From Gammaproteobacteria bacterium (lineage in GTDB: Bacteria > Pseudomonadota > Gammaproteobacteria > UBA6429 > Thiohalophilaceae), in contig JASBTR010000013.1 of NCBI GenBank assembly GCA_030148325.1, positions 1 to 45,284 on the forward strand: a stretch of DNA of 45,284 nucleotides, in the 5' to 3' direction. Shown here one piece after another: positions 18,296 to 27,626 of this stretch. Both the position numbers and the translations under genes were made by a program. The first letter of the stretch is position 1, and each line of letters starts with the position of its first letter. The notes below the pieces were generated by a model. It saw only the letters and a list, made by a program, of their open reading frames with translations. It was not told the origin of the DNA and did not search any database.

Positions 18296-18573
18296 GATTC
18301 TTATATTTTAATATTCTTACGTATTTACTCGGATATAGGGCGGGGGAAACAATAAATAGCATGCACTGACGTCCTGATTATATTGTTATTAGTAACCCGG
18401 AAAATCTTCATTTTTCTACCGAAAAAATTGAATCCAGACCAGACATATCACTATATTTTTATTCAGTTTAGAACAAAAACCGGATTTTCATAGACCCATT
18501 ATTTCTATGCTCTCGACGGGCGCTTAAAACCATAGTTCGGACAAAATTGTCAGCCAGGCCAAACCACCTGGAT
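18296..18573. other. Intergenic, cti 3' end to nap promoter
   Basis: Together with the nap promoter this forms a 346-nt gap. It is AT-rich. I see no plausible ORF, repeat copy or clear intrinsic terminator for cti. Remnants of upstream nap regulatory DNA (for example a NarP-type site) cannot be recognised with confidence. Confidence 0.4.
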
Positions 18574-21024
18574 TCAGCGGTTGTGATAACGGTTGAGATC
18601 CAGCAGGCCGGACAGCACGGGCTGTTCCTGCGCATAGCGCAGCTGAAACCAGTCTGCAACTTTCCAGAAATCCGTTCGCGTGCGGCGCACACCAAAACGG
18701 GCAACAAAGCGTTCATAATCCTTCATGTTGCGTATAGCTGCATACGCATGCGCGAAATGCTCAATATCCGCCAGTTTTACATCAAAGAAAAAATTCGGAT
18801 AGGATCCTTCCAGCCCCTTGACCACAGTCATACTGTCATTATCAACATCCCGTAAGAGCTGCCATGTATCTTCACCGTCATCCAGAAAAGACGATAGATT
18901 TTTATAGGCTTTATCTCGAATAAGTGAATAGCTAAGGTACTGCTCATTCCCTGTCTTCACCCGGACAAAAGCTACGTCAGGAAAAACACGGATCACTTCA
19001 CCTCGGATCTGTGCAATTTCACGCATAATCCTGTCCGTCTGCCTTTCGGCATTATCTATAGCGGCATCGATACAGTGGTTATCATGACAGCGATTAATAT
19101 AGTCATCCAGCGGTGCAACCGCCGCGAGCCGCTTCTGAATAGCCTGATATAATTCACGCTGAGGATCATCACTCTGATAGCCTGTGACCCTGTCCACGCT
19201 AAGCCAGTCCTTACGCGTGCTAAATATCACTTCCTCTTTTGAACGCATCCCTTCATACCAGGAATTTCTGATCGCCATGCGCCGGTCACTCGGAATGAAA
19301 GCCAGAAAATTGTCTTCCCCTTCCATACGCAGAAAATTCATATACAGACGGGTATTGAGCTGATGACCGACATTGCCGTAGATATTGAAGCCTGCAACCA
19401 GCAAATAATGGATACGTTCAAACAGGGGGTAGTCGATCACCCAGGCCGTCTCCGGGTAATCACCAATCAACCCCTGCCTGACCGAGGCGCTGTCAAAATG
19501 ACGAAAGATGGTCAGCGCGGCATTGCGATTGTGGCCACCCCCGTCCCATAAATGTTCTGTCGCCTGCTCCAGTCTAACGGTGGGTATCTGACTGAAATAT
19601 TTTGCCCGCGCCTCAATATAATACTGGTAACGCTGCCAGTAATCGGTCCAGATGCTTAATACATTAAATGTGTCACCACGCTCGGCAGGCAATTGCAGAT
19701 AGTCAGAAACCGAATCAAGAAAATCAGGATCATCGGAAAACATTTTATGCCTGGGGTTGATGAACATGACCCAGAATCTGTCTTCAATTACATTCAGCGC
19801 CACCTGCCCCCGGCAGACCGGCCCCTTGATAAACCCTTCGATGAAGAAGCGCGCATCGTCCAGTAAAAACTGGTAGCGTGAACCCGGTGGGATAGCCGAG
19901 AACGTCTTGAGCGGATTGGACGCCACTTCAGGCTGGTAGGATGGCAACCGGGTAACCGTATACGCCGGTTTAAAAAACAGCTCTTCATAGCGCTGCATGC
20001 GCGTATCAGACAGGGTATAGGCCACATGATTCTTGGCTACAATACTCGGCGTGTAGGGCACAAGGCGGTAATAAAAATCAGCGCCGGGATCATCATAGGG
20101 CCGCACGCTGGCAATTTCATCCACCAACTGGCCGGGCGGGGTGCGCGAACGCAGGAGGCGGAAAAATTCCCGCACCGGCGTATTTTCAAAATGAATGTGA
20201 GCAAGAAACAGGTGTTCATAGAGATAACGACTAACCAGTTTTTCCCGCAGACTGCGACCATTCAGAAACGCTTCCCACTTTTGTACCTGCCTGCGCGCTT
20301 CGGCCGAGATCCCTGGCGGCTCATCCCGGGGCGCACCCTGCGCCAGCCACTGCACCAGGGTTCGGTATTCTGATTCGCGAAGATTGGGCATGGCGTAGGG
20401 CATACCCCATGTCGGCGTTCTGCGCGCATAGTCATCAAACTCATCATTCGTCGGACAGCGCTGTTTGCGATCCAGGCTGAGATCAAAGTTGCCCGGCAGG
20501 CGCCCGACTCGCGGCTGTGGATGTAACTGCTTCAGACGTAGTATCCGGTAGAGCAGCGAGTTTTCCAGGTTCTGCTCCGGATCTTTGCGATTCACTTCAT
20601 TCAAAACAGGATGAAAACCTTTCTCACGCCACTCCCGAGTCGTTTTCGCATCAATAAACAGGCGTGTCGGCTCCACGCCCAGAATACGGCGACTGTCATA
20701 GACCCGCGCCTTGCTCGCCCCCCGCGTCAGTCCTTCATACGCTGAAAGTTTCAGCTGGCAGGGTGAATCGTAACAGCCGTGACAAACCACGCAGCGCCGT
20801 TCAAGCACAGGCCTGACCTTCTGTTCATAGGAAATGGGCTGCGCCGGCAAACTCAGCAACAAATCGTAATCGACCCGCACCGGTTCACTGATCGGCGCAC
20901 CGCTTTGTGATGAGCATGCCGAAAGAAAAGCGAACAGACCATATCCCGCCGCCCGACTGATTCGCGCCACTTTACGAACAACCGGTTCATACGCCTGTTT
21001 CATTCTGCTCCATTCAGATGTCAT
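18574..21024 (-). CDS. cti: Fatty acid cis/trans isomerase Cti (heme lipoprotein)
   Basis: This 816-residue protein has a basic N-terminus, a hydrophobic stretch ending in a lipobox-like FLSAC (Cys37), and a CVVCHGCYDSPC segment with CxxCH at 78-82 for covalent heme. A long C-terminal region holds family blocks such as NPLKTFSAIPPGSRYQFLLDDA, FIKGPVCRGQVALNVIEDRFWV and GGGHNRNAALTIFRHFDSASV. Cti converts cis to trans unsaturated fatty acids in membrane phospholipids under solvent, heat or osmotic stress and acts periplasmically. Either ATG 21024 or ATG 21003 (GGAG 4 nt upstream) could start it. It lies between nir and nap in the same direction, with no visible functional link. Confidence 0.9.
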   Translation of the reverse strand: MTSEWSRMKQAYEPVVRKVARISRAAGYGLFAFLSACSSQSGAPISEPVRVDYDLLLSLPAQPISYEQKVRPVLERRCVVCHGCYDSPCQLKLSAYEGLTRGASKARVYDSRRILGVEPTRLFIDAKTTREWREKGFHPVLNEVNRKDPEQNLENSLLYRILRLKQLHPQPRVGRLPGNFDLSLDRKQRCPTNDEFDDYARRTPTWGMPYAMPNLRESEYRTLVQWLAQGAPRDEPPGISAEARRQVQKWEAFLNGRSLREKLVSRYLYEHLFLAHIHFENTPVREFFRLLRSRTPPGQLVDEIASVRPYDDPGADFYYRLVPYTPSIVAKNHVAYTLSDTRMQRYEELFFKPAYTVTRLPSYQPEVASNPLKTFSAIPPGSRYQFLLDDARFFIEGFIKGPVCRGQVALNVIEDRFWVMFINPRHKMFSDDPDFLDSVSDYLQLPAERGDTFNVLSIWTDYWQRYQYYIEARAKYFSQIPTVRLEQATEHLWDGGGHNRNAALTIFRHFDSASVRQGLIGDYPETAWVIDYPLFERIHYLLVAGFNIYGNVGHQLNTRLYMNFLRMEGEDNFLAFIPSDRRMAIRNSWYEGMRSKEEVIFSTRKDWLSVDRVTGYQSDDPQRELYQAIQKRLAAVAPLDDYINRCHDNHCIDAAIDNAERQTDRIMREIAQIRGEVIRVFPDVAFVRVKTGNEQYLSYSLIRDKAYKNLSSFLDDGEDTWQLLRDVDNDSMTVVKGLEGSYPNFFFDVKLADIEHFAHAYAAIRNMKDYERFVARFGVRRTRTDFWKVADWFQLRYAQEQPVLSGLLDLNRYHNR

Positions 21025-21347
21025 TCAATTGCATCTTCTTAATTTGTATACATACGTACAGCTTTAGCCGCACAAAATACTCATATGCGCCACAGTCTAC
21101 GTTATTTAACCGCTGCTGTTCGCCTGCAGGTGAATCAATTCATTAAGTACCTGCGTATGAATTTGTATAAAATATTAATTTGGAGAATATCAGGAAACAA
21201 ATAACCCTGCAGCAAGCCATGGGGTATTAATTGTAGGTTCACCTTCGAATAGGTTCACCTTCGAACATGTACGGCTCACCCGAAGGATAGAAGCCGCGCC
21301 TACAATAGTGCTTCGCTGCAAACAGCAGGGATTACACCCAAAGTAGT
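21025..21347. repeat. Intergenic with degenerate REP-like repeat (21207-21310)
   Basis: The 323-nt gap holds an AACCCTGCAGCAAGCCATGGGGTATTAA hairpin-type unit near 21207-21232, related to the starts of the repeats at 8142 and 30647. TTGTAGGTTCACCTTCGAATAGG, a repeated GGTTCACCTTCGAA (two copies, about 21235 and 21251) and GAAGCCGCGCCTACAA follow, resembling the element at 7105-7206. No ORF seen. It may serve as the terminator after nirN. Confidence 0.6.
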
Positions 21348-22907
21348 TTAATGACTGGTGCCTTCGGAGCGGCGGGTTTTGTTGTAAACATTATACTTGC
21401 CGGAGGGCTTGCTCATGGGCAGGCGTTTGATTTCTTTTAAGGTCTTTGCATCATAGATGATTACCGCACCGTCCCTGTCCCAGATGCTCAGTAATGCGTG
21501 GCGACCATCACGATCAAATTCCACATGGGCGGCGTTCTTGCCCGGCGCCGGACGCAGGGTTTTCACTATCTTCAGGGTCTTCTTGTCAAGAATATGCACG
21601 GCATCCCGGTCCGGACCAAAGAACACATCGACCCAGGCATAGGGCGAGTTTTCGTGACTGCGCATAAAAAATCCCGGCCCCAGCGTCTTGATGCGTTTAA
21701 TGGTTTTCCAGCTCTGCATATCGATAATGCTGACTTCGGCCTTTTTAAGATTAGGCGTAGCCATGATCCTGTGTCCCTGATACATCCAGCTGATGCCTGA
21801 GCCCAGATGCGGCATGCCGGAAAGATCCAGATCGGCGATTTTCCTGCCGACGATAAGATTTACGACCTGACCGTTTTTGCCGTTGCGCGCCGCGCCCAGT
21901 AAATTGGTGTAGGACTGGTCAAAAAAGAAATCATCCAGGTAGTCATCCAGCTTGATCCTGCGCACGGGGAACGGACCTTTGTCGGCAAAGCCTTCCTGAT
22001 AACGGTAATCATGCACATAGCCTGAATAGATCGGCTCGGGATCATCCCGGTAGCTGATCTCCCAGACTTCGGGAATATCTTTTAAGGCGGCAATAAAACT
22101 GCCGCGCGGGGGTGCAGCATACACCGCACTGACGCGTGAGGATTTGCCATCCAGCCCCTTAACCGGAAAAATTTTGATCGGATCGAGGTTGCGCGCATCC
22201 AGCAATACCAGCGTATGCGGCAGATAGTTGCCCACCATGACATAACGCCCGTCACCGGAGACAGCCAGGTTGCGGGTGTTGATCCCGGCACGGATCTCGG
22301 CCACGATTTTCAGATTGTACATGTCAAACTTGCTGACCCAGCCATCGCGTGAGGCGAAATAGACATAGCGGCCATCGGGCGAATACTTGGGACCGCCATG
22401 CAGGTTCAGGCGCGTTTTGAATCGCACCAGCGGTTCAAAACGATCGCCGTCAAGAATGGTGGCATGATGATCGCCCAGTTCGACCACCACAAACAGGTTG
22501 AGCGGATCAGCATCGAAAACCGGCTTGTCCGGCAGGCTTTTATAGGGATGCGGCACAACATGGCTGGCACGTATTTCGGCCAGTCCCCATTTGGGCATGA
22601 ACGGCAGTGGCGTATAGATGTATCTCACCAGCGCCTCGATCTGGGCATCACTGAGCCGGTCGCCCAGCGCCGGCATCTGGGTGGCAATGCGGCCATCCCG
22701 GATCACCGTTGCCGCCTTCTCTTTTTTCAGGCGCTTTAAATTGCCGGGCAGCAGGGCCTGACCCATGCCGCCCAGGCGATCCTCGCCGTGGCATTCAGCA
22801 CAGTGCTTCTGATAAAGCCGGGCGGCGTCAATGTTGCTATCTGTCCCGGCCAGAACTGCTGAAGCGGAAAAAATCATCAGCAGGCAATACGAAAAAAAGT
22901 AACGCAT
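21348..22907 (-). CDS. nirN: Dihydro-heme d1 dehydrogenase NirN (c-type cytochrome, cd1-like)
   Basis: This 519-residue periplasmic protein has a signal peptide (MRYFFSYCLLMIFSASAVLA), a c-type heme domain (C36-A-E-C39-H40) and a beta-propeller like the d1 domain of NirS (DGRYVYFASRDGWVSKFD, GINTRNLAVSGDGRYVMVGN, ILDKKTLKIVKTLRP). NirN catalyses the last step of heme d1 synthesis, dehydrogenating dihydro-heme d1 and helping load it into NirS. It could be confused with NirS or NirF, but nirS and nirF are separately present. ATG 22907 overlaps the nirJ stop by one base (TGATG); the preceding TTG is less likely. It is the last gene of the operon. Confidence 0.88.
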   Translation of the reverse strand: MRYFFSYCLLMIFSASAVLAGTDSNIDAARLYQKHCAECHGEDRLGGMGQALLPGNLKRLKKEKAATVIRDGRIATQMPALGDRLSDAQIEALVRYIYTPLPFMPKWGLAEIRASHVVPHPYKSLPDKPVFDADPLNLFVVVELGDHHATILDGDRFEPLVRFKTRLNLHGGPKYSPDGRYVYFASRDGWVSKFDMYNLKIVAEIRAGINTRNLAVSGDGRYVMVGNYLPHTLVLLDARNLDPIKIFPVKGLDGKSSRVSAVYAAPPRGSFIAALKDIPEVWEISYRDDPEPIYSGYVHDYRYQEGFADKGPFPVRRIKLDDYLDDFFFDQSYTNLLGAARNGKNGQVVNLIVGRKIADLDLSGMPHLGSGISWMYQGHRIMATPNLKKAEVSIIDMQSWKTIKRIKTLGPGFFMRSHENSPYAWVDVFFGPDRDAVHILDKKTLKIVKTLRPAPGKNAAHVEFDRDGRHALLSIWDRDGAVIIYDAKTLKEIKRLPMSKPSGKYNVYNKTRRSEGTSH

Positions 22908-24100
22908 CAAGCAGTTTCCTTGCGGCTCCAGGGTCGATTCTGCAGGCGTGCGCCGCCCGGCTCAACGCCAATTTCCTCATCATCGAGATAGCAGGCCGGA
23001 TCTTCTTCCCAGGCGTCACCGCTGAGCTGGTAGGCTCGCACGCGGGTATTGCCGCCACAGATATCAAAATAGTTGCAGTCAGCACAGCGGCCTTTCAATG
23101 GCCGCGGCCGGGTCTTGAGTCCGGCCATCAATGGATCGGAGGTATCCTGCCATATTTGTGAGAAAGGCCGCTGCCTGACATTGCCCAGATTATAATTCCA
23201 CCAGAAGGTATCAGGATGCACGTTGCCAAGATTGTCGATGTTGGAAATATTCACGCCCGATGAATTGCCGCCCCACTGCGCCAGCCGTGCGCGCATGGCC
23301 TCGAGCTTTTCCGGGAAATGTCGCGCCACCCAGAACAATAGATAAACCCCGTCCGCATCGTTATTGCCGGTGACAAACTCGCGCGTCCTGCCCGCCTGAA
23401 TATCCGCCCAGCAGGTATCGAACAACAGATCCATGGCCTCGCGGGTCATTTTATGATGCACGTCTTCCCTGCGATTCTTGTTGCCGCGCCCGGCATAATT
23501 CAGATGCGATAGATAGAACTTGTCGATATGTTCCTCTTCCATCAACTGCAGCAGGGCGGGCAGTTCATGCGCCGTATCGGTAGTGATGGTGAATCGCATG
23601 CCCACACGGATACCGGCATCGCGGCACAGGCGAATGCCGTGCATGGATTCATCAAATGCGCCCGGCTTACGGCGGAAATAATCATGGGTATCGCGCAGGC
23701 CATCGATGCTGATGCCGACATAGTCATAACCGATATCGGCGATCTGCCTGATATTGTTCTCATCGATCATCGTGCCATTGGTAGACAGGCCGACATAGAA
23801 GCCCCTGTCTTTGGCGCGGCGTGATATCGCAAAAATATCCGGCCGCAACAGTGGTTCACCGCCGGACAAAATCAGCACCGGTACATGGAATGCTTTCAGA
23901 TCATCCATAACCGTGAACACTTCGTCGGTAGACAACTCACCGGGAAAATCTTTATCGGCGGAAATCGAATAGCAGTGGCGGCAGGTGAGATTACAACGGC
24001 GCACCAGGTTCCAGATCACGACCGGGCCGGGAGGTTGGCGATCCGGCTGCGTCAGACGATCCTCGGCCAGTTCACGCAAATGTTGAGAAATTCGGAACAT
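22907..24100 (-). CDS. nirJ: Heme d1 biosynthesis radical SAM protein NirJ
   Basis: This 397-residue radical SAM enzyme has C36-x3-C40-x2-C43 (CNLTCRHC), an LSGGEPLLRPD glycine-rich strand, and a C-terminal SPASM-like domain with extra cysteines (CADCNYFDICGGN and DPACYL). NirJ removes two propionate side chains of 12,18-didecarboxysiroheme on the way to heme d1. It starts 8 nt after nirH and overlaps nirN by one base. Length and motif order fit NirJ. Confidence 0.94.
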   Translation of the reverse strand: MFRISQHLRELAEDRLTQPDRQPPGPVVIWNLVRRCNLTCRHCYSISADKDFPGELSTDEVFTVMDDLKAFHVPVLILSGGEPLLRPDIFAISRRAKDRGFYVGLSTNGTMIDENNIRQIADIGYDYVGISIDGLRDTHDYFRRKPGAFDESMHGIRLCRDAGIRVGMRFTITTDTAHELPALLQLMEEEHIDKFYLSHLNYAGRGNKNRREDVHHKMTREAMDLLFDTCWADIQAGRTREFVTGNNDADGVYLLFWVARHFPEKLEAMRARLAQWGGNSSGVNISNIDNLGNVHPDTFWWNYNLGNVRQRPFSQIWQDTSDPLMAGLKTRPRPLKGRCADCNYFDICGGNTRVRAYQLSGDAWEEDPACYLDDEEIGVEPGGARLQNRPWSRKETA

Positions 24101-24108
24101 GCTTCACC

Positions 24109-24618
24109 TCATTTAAGTCGCATCCCGGTTTTTTTCAGGATACGGGTGCTGAACAGGACGTCGTGGCCACGGTCGGCCCCACCCAGCAGTTCGGCAATCT
24201 GCGCAACATGCTGCAAGGCCTGCTCGCGGCTGTGTGCGTGCACCATGGCAAAAAGATTATAGGGCCAGTCCGGCAACCTGCGCGGGCGATGGTAGCAGTG
24301 ACTGACAAATTCCAGCGCGCCGACTTTCTCGCCCAGACTGTCAATCTGATCGTCCGGCACATCCCAGACCGTCATGCCGTTAGCGCGGTAACCCAGCGCA
24401 TAATGATTCGGCACCGCACCGATGCGACGAATAATGCCGTCATCCTGCATGCGGCGCATTCGCCGCATCAGTTCCCCGGCGGATATGCCCAGCTGACTGG
24501 CAAGCACATCGTAGGGTCGGGAAACCAGCGGCAGGCCCGTCTGGGTCGCGATGATAATCCGCCTGTCCAGCTCATCAATGCCACTGCACTCCAGCTCATC
24601 GGCAACCTGCGGGGTCAT
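24109..24618 (-). CDS. nirH: Siroheme decarboxylase subunit NirH (AsnC/Lrp-like)
   Basis: The 169 residues combine a winged-helix AsnC-type N-terminus (LDRRIIIATQTGLPLVSRPYDVLASQLGIS) with a catalytic domain (GYRANGMTVWDVPDD...CYHRPRRLPDWPYNLFAMVHAHSR). NirD, L, G and H decarboxylate siroheme to 12,18-didecarboxysiroheme. This copy pairs with the preceding NirG-like protein, overlapping it by ATGA. The H versus L assignment rests on gene order and on closeness to the NirL at 25082-25636; the four subunits are homologous and hard to tell apart by eye. Confidence 0.86.
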   Translation of the reverse strand: MTPQVADELECSGIDELDRRIIIATQTGLPLVSRPYDVLASQLGISAGELMRRMRRMQDDGIIRRIGAVPNHYALGYRANGMTVWDVPDDQIDSLGEKVGALEFVSHCYHRPRRLPDWPYNLFAMVHAHSREQALQHVAQIAELLGGADRGHDVLFSTRILKKTGMRLK

Positions 24619-25085
24619 GACGAGCCATCCGGTTCGTCCACCTTCAAATCAAGGTGAATAAAATATTCCTTTAACTTTGGCATATTATAGACTGGCAGGC
24701 CGCAGCGTTTTTCAATTTCACGATTGACCTCATCGACCCGTTCCCTGCTGTCCGTGGCCAGCACAAACCACATATTGAAGGCATGCTCCCGCTGGTAGTT
24801 ATGTGCGACTTCAGGAAACCGATTAACGATTTCCGCTACGTGTTCAAACTTATCTTCGGGCACTTTCATCGCCACCAGACTAAACGCCCCGCCCAGGCGA
24901 TCGGCCCGGTAGAGGGGACCAAAGCGGGTCAGCACTCGCTCATCCAGCAGCCGCTGCAGGCGCTGTAACAGGGTCTGCTCATCTACCCCCAGTCCGGCGG
25001 CCAGCTCGGCATAGGGTTCATCGCAGAGCGGGAAACCTGATTGCAGGGTGTTAATAATCTGCCGGTCCAGTGTATCCAGCGTCAT
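24615..25085 (-). CDS. nirG: Siroheme decarboxylase subunit NirG (AsnC/Lrp-like)
   Basis: This 156-residue AsnC/Lrp-like protein has the HTH part LDRQIINTLQSGFPLCDEPYAELAAGLGVDE and the conserved block VAHNYQREHAFNMWFVLAT, which it shares with the NirD at 25627-26103. It is part of the siroheme decarboxylase set. Overlaps by ATGA occur with both nirL and nirH, consistent with stoichiometric complex formation. G rather than D is inferred from position after nirL. Confidence 0.86.
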   Translation of the reverse strand: MTLDTLDRQIINTLQSGFPLCDEPYAELAAGLGVDEQTLLQRLQRLLDERVLTRFGPLYRADRLGGAFSLVAMKVPEDKFEHVAEIVNRFPEVAHNYQREHAFNMWFVLATDSRERVDEVNREIEKRCGLPVYNMPKLKEYFIHLDLKVDEPDGSS

Positions 25086-25636
25086 GCTTCAGAAACATCC
25101 GCAGACCTGTCCTGCACAGGCTGATAAATTGCGCCGCGTTGCTTGAAACAGCGTCGGGAAAACAGCACCTCATGTGCAATGTTTTCAATCCGGCAGCGGC
25201 GAATGAGAAAAGCCAGCTTGTCCATGACTTCTTCACGGTTGCGCCCGTGGATCATGGTAAACAGATTATAGCGCCAGTCCGGCAGGCGACGAGGCCGCCG
25301 ATAACACAGGGTCACGAACTCAAAACAGCCCATGCACTTTCCAAGCTCAGAAACCTGCTCATCGGGAATGTCCCAGACCACCATGGCATTGGCGCGATAA
25401 CCCAGTGCACGATGACGGACAACCACGCCCATGCGCTTGATCAGGCCGCGTTCAAGCAGGCCCTGGATGCGTTCAATCACTTCGGCTTCCGGCATGCCGA
25501 TAGCCTTGCCAATCTCGGCATAGGGACGGGACACCAGCGGCAACCCGGACTGGATGCCGGCGACGATCTTTCTGTCCGGCTCATCCAGCTCGACGCAGGC
25601 CGCCTGCACGCTCGTTTTGATCACTTTCATGTCCAT
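25082..25636 (-). CDS. nirL: Siroheme decarboxylase subunit NirL (AsnC/Lrp-like)
   Basis: The 184 residues contain the HTH region DRKIVAGIQSGLPLVSRPYAEIGKAIGMPE and the catalytic-domain block GYRANAMVVWDIPDE...CYRRPRRLPDWRYNLFTMIHGRNR. It pairs with NirD as a siroheme decarboxylase unit. It overlaps nirD by 10 nt and nirG by 4 nt. A C-terminal tail after the conserved HEVLFSRRCFKQRG is slightly longer than in its paralogue NirH. Confidence 0.87.
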   Translation of the reverse strand: MDMKVIKTSVQAACVELDEPDRKIVAGIQSGLPLVSRPYAEIGKAIGMPEAEVIERIQGLLERGLIKRMGVVVRHRALGYRANAMVVWDIPDEQVSELGKCMGCFEFVTLCYRRPRRLPDWRYNLFTMIHGRNREEVMDKLAFLIRRCRIENIAHEVLFSRRCFKQRGAIYQPVQDRSADVSEA

Positions 25637-26103
25637 TTTATATCGAAGCCCAGATCAATATGAAAATCCTCCAGCATGGGCAGACTCATCACTGCATAGC
25701 CACTCAGTTGTTCGATATTTTCAATCACAGCGGCCAGCATCTGCTCATTTTCCGCCATCAATACAAACCACAGGTTGTAATGGTGTTCACGCTGATAATT
25801 ATGATTGACCGCCTCGCAGGCATTAATAATTTCCGCGACACGTTCGACGTCTTTCTCCGCAACAGACATGGTCGCCAGGGTACTGACACCCACCCCATTG
25901 GCTCGAAATACTGCGCCGACCCGACTGATGACGCCTTTATTCTGTTGTTGCTGCAGGGTCTTTAACACTTCATCCTCCGTCACCCCAAGCACATTCGCCA
26001 TGTCGGCAAAGGGTGTAGGACTCAGTGACAGACCATGCTGAAAATCATTCAACAGATGATGTTCCAGCCGCTGCTGATTTTTTTCCGAGCTTTCCACTGT
26101 CAT
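25627..26103 (-). CDS. nirD: Siroheme decarboxylase subunit NirD (AsnC/Lrp-like)
   Basis: The 158 residues have the HTH part LLNDFQHGLSLSPTPFADMANVLGVTEDE and the block VNHNYQREHHYNLWFVLMAE, the NirD/NirG type. It heads the four-gene run D-L-G-H. It lies 10 nt after nirF and overlaps nirL. In some organisms nirD and nirL are fused; here all four subunits are separate genes. Confidence 0.88.
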   Translation of the reverse strand: MTVESSEKNQQRLEHHLLNDFQHGLSLSPTPFADMANVLGVTEDEVLKTLQQQQNKGVISRVGAVFRANGVGVSTLATMSVAEKDVERVAEIINACEAVNHNYQREHHYNLWFVLMAENEQMLAAVIENIEQLSGYAVMSLPMLEDFHIDLGFDIKWT

Positions 26104-26113
26104 ATGCGCCTGC

Positions 26114-27301
26114 TTACAATCCAGTCCGGTGCGCGCGACTGGTCATAAAAATGCCGCTGGGTTTCTGCGCCGGCAAGTTGGCGCGAATACTGAAATCGTT
26201 TGTATCATAAACCGTTACCCGGTTGTCATCACGGGCGGAAATCCAGACTTCCCCACCACGCGGGGTGAACTCCATATGCAGCACCGCCTTGCCCGGCTTC
26301 AGGGTCTGAATCTTTTTCAACGAGAGCGTGTCGATGATCTCGACCGTATCATTATTCGGGAATGCGAAGTTCACCCATATCTGCCGTCCATCCGGACGCG
26401 CCATGACAAACACCGGCTGACCATGCACCGCAATACGCGTGACTTCCTTCCAGTCACGCCGCCGAACGACGAGGACTTCATTCATTCCCACAGCGGGCAA
26501 AAAGACATACTGATCGGCAACCGCCCAGCCTTCCAGATGCGGCATCTTGTACACCGGCATACGCCGCCAGCCCTTGCCGTAGTGATCGAGAATGCGTTTC
26601 ACCCCGGCCTGTGGCCGCCACAGATCCAGCAGCGCCAGCCCGTCCTCACCAAACAGGCCGGCAATATAGTAACGCCCATCCGAGGTAATAAGACCGTCAT
26701 AGGGCTGTTTGCCTGCCTTGTGGAATTTCTTGATCGCGGGCTCCATGCCCTCGCTGAAATCTGCAATCCAGATTTCCCCGGCATCATAAAGACTGAAAAC
26801 AAAACGCTGTCCCGGTGCATCCACCAGCCCAACGACCCTGGATAAATTACCATCAGCACCACGCGCAGGAATATCCGCCACTAGTCCCAACGTGTTTGCA
26901 TCGAATACCCGCACCCCGCCCGGCTCATAATTGGAAACCGCCACCAGCCGTCCATCCTGAGAAATGGCGCCGCCGATGCTATTACCCGACTGCACGATTC
27001 GTTTCACCAGCTTCTGTTCCAGGATGTCCACCTTGCTTAGCCCACCATCTCGGCCAAATACATAGGCAAAACGTTCATCCCGTGAAAAGACCACCGAAGC
27101 ATGCGACAGGTCGCCCAGCCCGTCCACCCGTGCAAGTGATATCCGCTTTGTGGTATCAACAATCAGCACACTGCCGCTGGCCCGCTCGATGATGACGGCC
27201 AGATCACCCGTACCCCGCAGCGTCATGCCCGTGCAGGCAAACAGTAGCGAAGCAAACACGAACAGGAGTCCGATGCGAATTCCTTTTTTCACCTTATTCA
27301 T
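26114..27301 (-). CDS. nirF: Heme d1 biosynthesis protein NirF (lipoprotein)
   Basis: This 395-residue beta-propeller protein resembles the d1 domain of NirS but lacks the cytochrome c part. A signal sequence ends in the lipobox LLFAC (Cys23), so the protein should be anchored in the periplasm. Propeller repeats include DERFAYVFGRDGGLSKVDI and DGRLVAVSNYEPGGVRVFD. NirF is required for heme d1 synthesis, acting late, before NirN. I take ATG 27301, which overlaps the nirC stop region (ATGAATAA); the longer reading begins at TTG 27310. Confidence 0.9.
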   Translation of the reverse strand: MNKVKKGIRIGLLFVFASLLFACTGMTLRGTGDLAVIIERASGSVLIVDTTKRISLARVDGLGDLSHASVVFSRDERFAYVFGRDGGLSKVDILEQKLVKRIVQSGNSIGGAISQDGRLVAVSNYEPGGVRVFDANTLGLVADIPARGADGNLSRVVGLVDAPGQRFVFSLYDAGEIWIADFSEGMEPAIKKFHKAGKQPYDGLITSDGRYYIAGLFGEDGLALLDLWRPQAGVKRILDHYGKGWRRMPVYKMPHLEGWAVADQYVFLPAVGMNEVLVVRRRDWKEVTRIAVHGQPVFVMARPDGRQIWVNFAFPNNDTVEIIDTLSLKKIQTLKPGKAVLHMEFTPRGGEVWISARDDNRVTVYDTNDFSIRANLPAQKPSGIFMTSRAHRTGL

Positions 27302-27626
27302 TATTTTCAATCCCGGTGTAGAGCCTGTCGACCAGCCAGCGAGCTTCTTCCGGCGCTAAAAACTTCGACCATGGCGGCATAGGCGTACCCGGACGGCCAT
27401 ATAAAATGGTATCCACCAGCATCTGTGGCGTTTTACCCCTCAGGGCCATCGGCGTTAGCGCCGGTCCCAGCCCCCCCTTCAGGGTCATGCCATGGCAGGA
27501 ACCACAGTCCTGTTTTAAAAGTTCGATCAGTTCTGTCCTGCGGGCGTGGTCAATCTCCGCCTGCACGGAAAATACCGACAGCAGCAGAACTACGAGCAGG
27601 AGATCAGGACGGATAATGCTGTGCAT
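27294..27626 (-). CDS. nirC: Monoheme cytochrome c NirC
   Basis: The 110 residues comprise a signal peptide (MHSIIRPDLLLVVLLLSVFSVQA) and one heme site C41-G-S-C44-H45, with distal Met likely in GTPMPPWSKF. NirC is a small periplasmic cytochrome thought to carry electrons in heme d1 synthesis (to or from NirN/NirF) and possibly to NirS. ATG 27626 gives a compact signal peptide and has GAGAG about 8 nt upstream; it starts inside the end of nirE (23-nt overlap). The longer frame from 27647 has no clear SD. Confidence 0.86.
   Translation of the reverse strand: MHSIIRPDLLLVVLLLSVFSVQAEIDHARRTELIELLKQDCGSCHGMTLKGGLGPALTPMALRGKTPQMLVDTILYGRPGTPMPPWSKFLAPEEARWLVDRLYTGIENNE

Noticed and set aside
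26129..26845. 238-residue plus-strand frame opposite nirF
   Set aside because: Antisense shadow of NirF; composition is His/Gln-rich as typical for reverse frames here.
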